Below are positions 1 to 5,587 of a DNA stretch of 7,433 bases, in pieces. A model generated the notes under the pieces. It made no database searches. It saw only the letters and a list, made by a program, of their open reading frames with translations, and was not told the DNA's origin. The DNA comes from an uncultured bacterium (lineage in GTDB: Bacteria > Planctomycetota > UBA8108): the NCBI GenBank assembly GCA_913050545.1, contig CAJWZY010000102.1, positions 1 to 7,433 on the forward strand, read 5' to 3'. Made by a program: the position numbers and the translations under genes. Positions within the stretch are counted from its first letter, which is position 1. Every line of letters begins with the position of its first letter.

Positions 1-659
1 TTAAAATTTCCGTTTATACAAAAAAGTGAACCATATAGTAATGATGATGAGTGTTCAGGACCATTAAATAGAATTCTAATTACGATTAGGCATGAATGAA
101 AAATTGACTTAACTACTGAAGCTTTTGAGATCTTTATTGAGCTTAGTATCGAAACATAAAATGTATCAAAAGGCATTCTCTTCTTGCAAATAACTTTATA
201 GCCTTTTTTATCTAGAAGTTTTGAAAGTGTTTTATTACTAAAATGATATAAGTGCCTCGGAACCTCGTACGCAGCCCATTTATCCAGATAGATACTCCTA
301 TCATAAGCATCTATATTTGGAACTGCTATAAATAAAATGCCGCGCTCTGCGAGTGATTCATCTAGATTTCTAAATAGTAAGTCTAGATCATAGGAGTGTT
401 CCAATACATGCCATAGGGTAATCATATTAAATGAAATACCCTTAAATTCCTCAGATCCAGAGCCTTCGTAATATGGATCATAGTACGATGAGGATATATT
501 TTTTCTTCTATTGAGGTAGCCTGAGAAGCTGCCATCTCCTCCCCCATAGTCAAGATGTTTAATGCTATTAGAATTATAGGATTTCAATAATCTATACTTA
601 CTTCTAAAAGTAATTTTCTGGACTAGTTTATAAATAAAATAGAGAAGGCCGCTACCTTT
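1..659 (-). CDS. Partial class I SAM-dependent methyltransferase (Methyltransf_23-like), N-terminus lost at the junction, C-terminus off the window edge
   Basis: An open frame of 219 codons runs on the minus strand from about 659 to the window edge. Numbering from the codon at 659-657, residues 36-45 (HLDYGGGDGS) form the glycine-rich SAM-binding motif I. Residues 76-92 hold the post-motif signature FNMITLWHVLEH, followed by GILFIAVPN (107-115) and the family block KWAAYEVPRHLYHF (127-140). Proteins with this pattern usually begin with about 70-90 more residues, often a CxxC zinc-ribbon-like segment, and end a few residues after the point where this frame leaves the window. They typically act in the cytoplasm on sugar or surface-glycan intermediates, but the substrate cannot be read here. 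Upstream of 660 the same frame runs into GC-rich sequence and meets a stop (TGA) near 710, so no start codon or RBS is present. Base composition differs sharply from all other genes in the window. Confidence 0.85.
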
Positions 660-1345
660 TGAGGAGCGCCGAGCACTCCGATCACCAGGTCGATGATGTG
701 ACAGCCCAGCTCAAACATGATGCCGCCGGGATATTCCGCCAGCCCTTTGCGGCTTCCGGCGCCTACCACCTTGCTCATCACCGTGTGAACCTCGAATACC
801 TCTCCAAGCCACCCCTCTGCCAGCGCCTTGCGAAGAAAAACTATGCCGGGGTTGTAACGGTACATGTAGCCCATCTGGACAACCTTGCCCTTACCAGAGG
901 CCGTCTGCAGGATCTTCCGGAACCGCGGAAGTGAAGAACCCGCGGGCTTGTCGAGATGGATATGGAGACCCGCATCGACACAGGCCTCTGCATGCTCCAG
1001 CGAATCACGAACCCGGGTCTCGACCGCAACGGCCTGCAGGCCCGGCAGGTTCAGCAATTCCTCCCGGCTCACCCAGCGCAGATCCTTGTACACAGCAGAA
1101 GAGCGGACCTTTTCTCTGAGCGCTTTATCCGGCTCACAGACCCCCACCACCTCGTATTCACTGCTCTGGCGGTAGGCCTGCATCTTGCCGGCGGCATGAG
1201 CATGGCCAACCCCGATCTGGGCGACCCTGATCTTTTTTCCGTCCTGCCCACCTGCAAGGGCTGGGCCCTGCATCGCGCCAGTGGCCAGCGCCGCTGCACA
1301 CCCTGAACGGGAAAGAAAAGTACGCCTGGAATAATTGTCGCTCAT
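623..1345 (-). CDS. Tat-exported Gfo/Idh/MocA family oxidoreductase, C-terminus truncated at the junction
   Basis: The frame encodes 240 residues from ATG at 1345, chosen because GGAGG lies 8 bases upstream and the protein then opens with a twin-arginine signal (SRRTFL, residues 6-11, hydrophobic stretch to about 25, likely cleavage after ALA at 29-31). A Rossmann NAD(P)-binding fold follows: KKIRVAQIGVGHAH (37-50), with GVGHAH in place of the usual GxGxxG, then the acidic strand end VGVCEPD. LDKP (131-134) stands where the family has EKP. GYMYRYNP (159-166) and FELGCHIIDL (211-220) carry the usual catalytic histidine (H216), with E212 where D is common. Family members are usually 340-440 residues. 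Here the family-like sequence ends at KVAAF (about 644) and the last few codons and stop come from AT-rich DNA. It is presumably a periplasmic sugar or polyol oxidoreductase; the substrate is unknown. Confidence 0.85.
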   Translation of the reverse strand: MSDNYSRRTFLSRSGCAAALATGAMQGPALAGGQDGKKIRVAQIGVGHAHAAGKMQAYRQSSEYEVVGVCEPDKALREKVRSSAVYKDLRWVSREELLNLPGLQAVAVETRVRDSLEHAEACVDAGLHIHLDKPAGSSLPRFRKILQTASGKGKVVQMGYMYRYNPGIVFLRKALAEGWLGEVFEVHTVMSKVVGAGSRKGLAEYPGGIMFELGCHIIDLVIGVLGAPQKVAAFSILFIN

Positions 1346-1346
1346 C

Positions 1347-1371
1347 CTGCAAGCCTCCAGCTTGTATGCAG
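1347..1371 (-). promoter_or_regulatory. Hairpin presenting the Shine-Dalgarno sequence of the oxidoreductase gene
   Basis: On the minus strand CAAGC (1364-1360) pairs perfectly with GCTTG (1354-1350) around the five-base loop TGGAG. Most of the GGAGG ribosome site therefore sits in the loop and its last G opens the 3' arm. CTG (1371-1369) and CAG (1349-1347) can add three outer pairs across a four-base bulge. It follows the terminator directly. The hairpin is seen in the sequence; a role in translational control is inference. Confidence 0.4.
1354..1358 (-). promoter_or_regulatory. Ribosome binding site fixing the oxidoreductase start
   Basis: GGAGG on the minus strand, 8 bases before ATG 1345. 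It decides for this start over an in-frame ATG at 1423, which would lie inside the end of the upstream gene and put 26 non-family residues ahead of the twin-arginine signal. Confidence 0.8.
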
Positions 1372-1412
1372 AAAAACAGTTCCGGCCGATCTCAGTGAAA
1401 ACGGCCCGGAAC
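1371..1412 (-). terminator. Intrinsic terminator after the large secreted protein gene
   Basis: On the minus strand GTTCCGGGCCG (1412-1402) pairs with CGGCCGGAAC (1388-1379), giving ten base pairs with one bulged G and a 13-base loop. Two bases later comes TTTTT (1376-1372). It starts 8 bases after the TGA stop of the upstream gene and ends only about 26 bases before the ATG of the next gene. Confidence 0.8.
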
Positions 1413-1419
1413 CCCCTGC

Positions 1420-4400
1420 TCAATTACCGCAGGTATCGTATTCGCCGCAACCGAGGTCGACGGCTCCTGTATCACCACCACATTCAAACGGGCCGGGCGC
1501 AACCGGGGCATCGCCACCACTGAAAAGGAAGAGCAGGACAAAGACCGCATCGGTCAGCTGCAGGGCGCCATTGTCATCGGCATCCGCTGCCTCCAGGCAG
1601 GGTGGCTCGCCACCACCGGAGAAGAGATAGAGAAGCGTAAACACCCCATCGGTCAACTGCATCGAGCCGTTGGCATCGACATCTCCCCTTCGGAAAACAA
1701 CCCCGGGCGGTTCGACAGCTAATACCTCGAGGGTCACCGCGATCGTCTGCGGATCGTTGGGGGCATCTGTATCGCTGACCGTGATCACCGCGTTGTACAC
1801 TCCCGCCGCAAGGCCAGCGGTGTCGAAGTCCACCTGGTGGGTGGTGCGGGCAGCGTTACTGGAGGTCCCACCGGGGGGAGAAACCCGCAGCCAGTCGGCA
1901 TCATCGGTGATGGAATACTCCAGCTCACCGCGACCCGAATTCCAGACCTCGAAGGCCTGCGCGCCAGCCTGCTCTCCACCTGGCACCTGCGAGTTCAGGG
2001 TCTCAACACTGAGCGCCAGCTCGGGAACGGGAAGCGGGGGAACAACTCCTCCATCATCGATCCGCCAGACCTCCAACATAACCAGGTCGCCACCATTAAC
2101 GTCGACCAGCGTGCCGTTGTTCTTGCTGCCGGGCCCTACATTGGCGTTGCCCTGCAGCTGGTGAAGGCGGATATAGCCCTCGGTAACCTCGAGCACCGGG
2201 CTGTCCGGGCAACCCGAGGTTGCCGCTCCATCGACATCAAAGTTGACAAACTGGGGGTCCGGAGCAATCCCGTCACCCAGCGGCGGAACCTTGTCATCGA
2301 ATCCAACCCTGCCGAAAACGCCGCAGCCGAGACAGTCCGGCTTAATCTGGCCGGTGGTCTGCTGGTTCTGGTCAAAGTTCTGGATCAGGAAGGCATAGTT
2401 GTTATTGCCCAGGGTGTTTGATGGGCCCTCGCCCCCATCCTCGACCACAAGGGTGTGGGCGTGTGGGTTGTCCGCATCACCTACCGCTGCGACGAAGCGG
2501 TAGAGCCCGTTCGGCAGGTCGATTCGGAAGACCAGCCCACTTGGCTGGATCCCGGCCTCGACACAGGGCAGATCAGGATCTCCCACCGTCTGCTCATTGC
2601 AGGGGCTGGCGAAGTCCTTCGCTCCGATGAAGGAGTCGTAGACGAGCTCCGGGCAGGCACCGACAAAACGGTTCCTGTCATTGGGGCTGTCATCAAAGGG
2701 ACCGAAGCGGGCATAGCCGGCCCGCCCGAGGTTGCCGGGATCGATCTCATCGTAACCCCAACCCCTGATCTCCTCATAGGCCACCGCGTCGGCGCTCGAA
2801 TGGGCAACAGTGGCATATTCGAAACCTTCATCATTGGGACTCGTGCACTGGTCGAACTGGACCCCGAATACAAAGGCTGCCACCAGCTCCGCCTCGGGAG
2901 CATCAGGGTTTGCATCGCAGGGTGGCTGGACGCAACCCAGGCGGGTATCACCCCGGACGACGGAGTCACAAATACCCTCCGCCCCGATCGACCCGGAAAA
3001 CTCAGCCGAATCAAAGGGACATTCTCCGGCCGGCAGGGCAACAACGTAGACCAGCTCTCCATCTACTTCGGGGGTGAAGGTAATGGTGTTTCCTTCTACC
3101 TGCCCGCCTCCGTCATCAATCATCTCGAGGCCCGCCGGGAAGGTCTCAACAACCGTAGCCGGCCCGGCGATACCGCCGACTGTCAGTACCACGTTGATCT
3201 CGCTCTCAGGCTCACTCGGGGAGGGCGCATCGATCGTCCTCTCTACGCTGAGTGGCGCTCCGGCGAAATCAGCAGGAGGAGTGCAGGAAGCCAGCACCCT
3301 GCCGTCCACCAGCGGCAGGCCCGCGGTATCCCGTACCGCCAGCCTGACCCCGGTTCCACCACCGCGTTCAACCACTGCGATGAGCACAACGTTTGCGCCG
3401 GGCACCAGGGTGGCAGGCACCATGTCTCCACCTCCGTAGGCAGGAACTCCCCTGCAGACGGCATTGAGATAGATCATCGATCCGTTCAACAGGACCTTGA
3501 CCCCGTCATCACTGCCCACCTCGAGGATCGTATCGAGACACTCATCGGTGGTGTTCTCCAGGTAGGTCAGGCTGTAGATGATGTAATCATCGAGAGGATT
3601 ACCGATGTTCTGGGGAAGGTTGTAGTCAATATAGCCATTGGCATCGGTGTCGGCGGACCAGACATTCAGAACCCCGTCAAAACCGCCGGGGTTGATATTG
3701 GCGTTGACCGCGAGAGCCACCCCGAAACCACCGGCTTCGCCACCGAAATCAGGCAGCACCTCGTCTCCCTCCTCGAGAAGGAGGTTGGACTCGGTGATAT
3801 CTCCGTCGCTGAGGTAATCGGTGGTGCCGAGCCGGCCGGAATCATCGCAGGCAGGTCCCGCGTTCGCCCCGAGGGAAATGGGGCCGATCTGCAGCATCTT
3901 TGAAGGACCGCCGGAACTTCTCAGGCCGCAGTCGACCGGGTCACAGGCTGCCACAGAGGAGGAGCTGGATTCGCATCCCCCCTCAGGGGTGATCACGGCG
4001 GTAAACTCGCCCGCGCCACACTGGCCGCCGGGCGACCTGGCCGTGTATTCGCTGACGCCATCTGCGTCGATGGCAAAGGTAATCGTATTGCCTGCTACAT
4101 CTCCTCCGCCGGGCTCAACGACAGTCCAGCCTTCAGGGATTGTTTCAGCAACGGTGGTCGCGCCGAGAACATTTGAAACAGCCAGGCTGACCGTAACCGT
4201 CTGTCCGGGAGAGTACGGGGAGGGGCTGAAGGACCGATCGAGACCGACGAGGAACCCGCCGCCGACCTCATCCGCAACCTGCCAGAGCTCCAGCAGCACT
4301 GCGTTGCCGCCATTAGGATCGCGGGCTCCGCAGGCGCCCGCGTTCGCGTTGCCCTGCAGCTGGTGCATCCTGATATAGCCCTCGGTAACCTCCAGCAGCG

Positions 4401-5130
4401 GGCTTGCAGGCCCGGCATTAGAGAGATATCCGTCTTCGTCCATATCGATGAACTGCGGGCCATTGCCCTCCGGCGGAAGCTTGCAGCCGAAACCCACCCG
4501 GGCAAAGGTGCCGGGACAATGCTCAGCCTGGTCGAAGTTATTGACCAGGACAACGTGATCGTCAGAAACCAGGCTCGGAGGACCCTCACCCCCGTTCTCA
4601 ACGAGAATACGGCTGACATGACGATTGTCAGCGGATCCGAAGGCGCCGACGAATCGATAGAGACCATTGGGGACATCCATGCGGAAGATGATGCCATCGG
4701 GCTGCAGCCCCACCTCCGAACACGCCGTCTCACGGTCTCCGACGATAAACTCATCACATTGCGAAACGAAGTTCTTGGCGCCGATGAAAGAATCATAGAT
4801 CTCGGTGGGACAGCTGTTGTCGGCAAAGGCCGCGCGCCCGTTGGGAGAATCGTCAAAGGGTCCGAATTGCCCATAGCCTCCGCGCGAACCATCCCCGGGA
4901 ACGAGGACCTCGTAACCCCAGCCGCGCCCGGCATCGTAGGCAATCGCTCCGGGAGATGAGTGATGGACCATCGTATAGGTCTCACCGGGGGCGCCTTCGA
5001 CTGAACAGGAGAGATTCCTTGATCCGAAGATAAACCCCTGCACGTATTCCTGCGCACCTGCGGAGGCCGGCGCTGCCAGCAGAGAGAATGCCAGTATTGC
5101 GTTTACGACAAACAGCTTTTTTGTATGCAT
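1420..5130 (-). CDS. Large secreted multidomain protein: duplicated malectin-like modules, DUF11-like, PA14-like, BACON-like and EF-hand/dockerin-like repeats
   Basis: A 1236-residue exported protein of unknown function, starting at ATG 5130 with GGAG 8 bases upstream. Modules in order: Sec signal peptide (1-26, ending ASAGA); malectin-like A (about 28-286, with GRGWGYE, GPFDDSPN, PNGLYRFV, LLEVTEGYIR); DUF11-like (about 295-400, TIPEGWTVVEPGG); PA14/lectin-like (about 410-615, GSDDGVKVLLNG, LVPGANVVLI); a second DUF11-like (about 625-735, TFPAGLEMIDDGG); malectin-like B (about 747-1026, same motifs as A); BACON-like (about 1036-1138, ELEYSITDDADWLRVSPPGGTS); and two EF-hand/dockerin loops, DVDANGSMQLTD (1150-1161) and DADDNGALQLTD (1183-1194), each followed by an LFSGG helix end. 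Four cysteines are conserved between A and B (C42/C762, C107/C826, C125/C844, C137/C856), which fits disulfides outside the cytoplasm. No catalytic domain is visible. Carbohydrate binding and surface attachment are inferred from family resemblance recalled from memory. Confidence 0.9.
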   Translation of the reverse strand: MHTKKLFVVNAILAFSLLAAPASAGAQEYVQGFIFGSRNLSCSVEGAPGETYTMVHHSSPGAIAYDAGRGWGYEVLVPGDGSRGGYGQFGPFDDSPNGRAAFADNSCPTEIYDSFIGAKNFVSQCDEFIVGDRETACSEVGLQPDGIIFRMDVPNGLYRFVGAFGSADNRHVSRILVENGGEGPPSLVSDDHVVLVNNFDQAEHCPGTFARVGFGCKLPPEGNGPQFIDMDEDGYLSNAGPASPLLEVTEGYIRMHQLQGNANAGACGARDPNGGNAVLLELWQVADEVGGGFLVGLDRSFSPSPYSPGQTVTVSLAVSNVLGATTVAETIPEGWTVVEPGGGDVAGNTITFAIDADGVSEYTARSPGGQCGAGEFTAVITPEGGCESSSSSVAACDPVDCGLRSSGGPSKMLQIGPISLGANAGPACDDSGRLGTTDYLSDGDITESNLLLEEGDEVLPDFGGEAGGFGVALAVNANINPGGFDGVLNVWSADTDANGYIDYNLPQNIGNPLDDYIIYSLTYLENTTDECLDTILEVGSDDGVKVLLNGSMIYLNAVCRGVPAYGGGDMVPATLVPGANVVLIAVVERGGGTGVRLAVRDTAGLPLVDGRVLASCTPPADFAGAPLSVERTIDAPSPSEPESEINVVLTVGGIAGPATVVETFPAGLEMIDDGGGQVEGNTITFTPEVDGELVYVVALPAGECPFDSAEFSGSIGAEGICDSVVRGDTRLGCVQPPCDANPDAPEAELVAAFVFGVQFDQCTSPNDEGFEYATVAHSSADAVAYEEIRGWGYDEIDPGNLGRAGYARFGPFDDSPNDRNRFVGACPELVYDSFIGAKDFASPCNEQTVGDPDLPCVEAGIQPSGLVFRIDLPNGLYRFVAAVGDADNPHAHTLVVEDGGEGPSNTLGNNNYAFLIQNFDQNQQTTGQIKPDCLGCGVFGRVGFDDKVPPLGDGIAPDPQFVNFDVDGAATSGCPDSPVLEVTEGYIRLHQLQGNANVGPGSKNNGTLVDVNGGDLVMLEVWRIDDGGVVPPLPVPELALSVETLNSQVPGGEQAGAQAFEVWNSGRGELEYSITDDADWLRVSPPGGTSSNAARTTHQVDFDTAGLAAGVYNAVITVSDTDAPNDPQTIAVTLEVLAVEPPGVVFRRGDVDANGSMQLTDGVFTLLYLFSGGGEPPCLEAADADDNGALQLTDAVFVLLFLFSGGDAPVAPGPFECGGDTGAVDLGCGEYDTCGN
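2144..2202. repeat. Copy B of a near-identical 59-base segment in the duplicated malectin-like modules
   Basis: Aligned by eye with 4346-4404, this stretch matches at about 53 of 59 positions, with runs of 20 and 21 identical bases. It encodes the EVTEGYIR(L/M)HQLQGNAN block. This is higher nucleotide similarity than most of the rest of the two modules. Confidence 0.8.
4346..4404. repeat. Copy A of the near-identical 59-base segment
   Basis: Direct-repeat partner of 2144-2202, in the same orientation and same reading frame within the same gene. It marks the conserved C-terminal part of the first malectin-like module. Confidence 0.8.
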
Positions 5131-5159
5131 GTGAAGTTCTCCATCAAATACAGGGAAAG

Positions 5160-5173
5160 GGACTTACCAGTCC
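5160..5173 (-). other. Short perfect hairpin in the leader of the secreted protein gene
   Basis: GGACT and AGTCC flank a four-base loop, about 30 bases upstream of ATG 5130 in the 100-base gap after the small membrane protein gene. There is no clear T-run after it, so I do not call a terminator. No convincing promoter boxes are visible in the gap. Confidence 0.3.
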
Positions 5174-5230
5174 TCAGCCCCGGGTAATCCTGGGTTTGCC
5201 GACAGCAGGCAGGCAGAAAAACTCGCCCGC

Positions 5231-5437
5231 TCAGGAATCGTTACGTGACGATGTCAGCGCCGAGACAGCCAGCGCAACCACCGCCAGTATTCCGATCAGG
5301 CCCAGGACTTTAGCACCTGTATCCTTGAGCCCGTCCTGGTCGATAATATTCAACAGATAGCAGCAGCCGAGGATGCCGCAGGCAACCACAGCCAGCACCA
5401 GGGCAATTACTGCCGTTTTTTTAAAACGCTCTACCAT
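5231..5437 (-). CDS. Small two-helix membrane protein, unknown function
   Basis: This encodes 68 residues from ATG 5437, with a purine-rich GGGAGGGG block 3-4 bases upstream (close, but strong). The basic N-terminus MVERFKK is followed by a hydrophobic helix (about residues 8-30, containing three cysteines: VVACGILGCCYLL), a short polar hinge DQDGLKDTG (33-41), and a second hydrophobic helix (about 43-62), then a polar tail SSRNDS. The pattern predicts a helical hairpin in the inner membrane with both ends on the cytoplasmic side. ACGILGC could be glanced at as a lipobox, but it sits in the middle of the helix with no clear cleavage context, so I prefer a transmembrane reading. It lies 150 bases after the dehydrogenase gene and 100 bases before the secreted protein gene, on the same strand. 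I do not recognise a named family. Confidence 0.7.
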   Translation of the reverse strand: MVERFKKTAVIALVLAVVACGILGCCYLLNIIDQDGLKDTGAKVLGLIGILAVVALAVSALTSSRNDS

Positions 5438-5552
5438 GACCCCTCCCTGGTCGGGCAGGCAATGATCGTTGCACCGCTCGACCGTTTCATTAAGACCCGC
5501 GATTCAGAACCGCAACCACTATTGGAATCGATGCCAGCCCTACATTCAAGTA

Positions 5553-5584
5553 CCGGGAAGCGGCGCGTTCTCTGTGCCGCCCGG
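5553..5584 (-). other. GC-rich stem-loop just after the dehydrogenase stop codon
   Basis: CCGGG (5553-5557) pairs with CCCGG (5580-5584), and CGGC (5561-5564) with GCCG (5576-5579), with a three-base bulge and an 11-base loop. It begins 3 bases after the TGA at 5588. No T-tract follows on the minus strand, so it may stabilise the 3' end or act as a weak terminator. The rest of the 150-base gap (5438-5587) shows nothing convincing apart from the ribosome site of the small gene. Confidence 0.4.
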
Positions 5585-5587
5585 GGC

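Noticed and set aside
635..665. Site-specific attachment or insertion site at the composition junction
   Set aside because: There is no integrase, tRNA end, inverted repeat or target duplication in the window, and both genes are truncated reciprocally, which an insertion at one edge would not by itself explain.
1346..1423. Upstream ATG at 1423 as the start of the oxidoreductase
   Set aside because: It overlaps the stop of the preceding gene, spans the terminator and gives 26 residues with no family match ahead of the twin-arginine signal. ATG 1345 has a well-spaced GGAGG.
2455..3903. Long plus-strand open frame (482 codons) opposite the secreted protein gene
   Set aside because: It has no recognisable domain, no good ribosome site, and lies wholly antisense to a frame with signal peptide and clear modules. 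GC-rich codon bias on the real strand suppresses stops on the other.
4095..5057. Minus-strand overlapping frame of 320 codons in a different phase from the secreted protein
   Set aside because: It is rich in Arg, Ser, Pro and Met with no domain pattern; it is an out-of-phase shadow of the malectin-like module.
5345..5420. Lipobox reading of the small membrane protein (ACGILGC)
   Set aside because: The cysteines sit inside a long hydrophobic helix without a clear signal-peptidase II context, and a second helix follows, so a two-helix membrane protein fits better.
5490..5550. Possible sigma-70 promoter (TTGAAT then about 17 bases then TCCAAT on the minus strand) before the small membrane protein gene
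   Set aside because: It has only four of six matches in each box and sits in GC-rich DNA of an organism whose promoter consensus is unknown; too weak to list.
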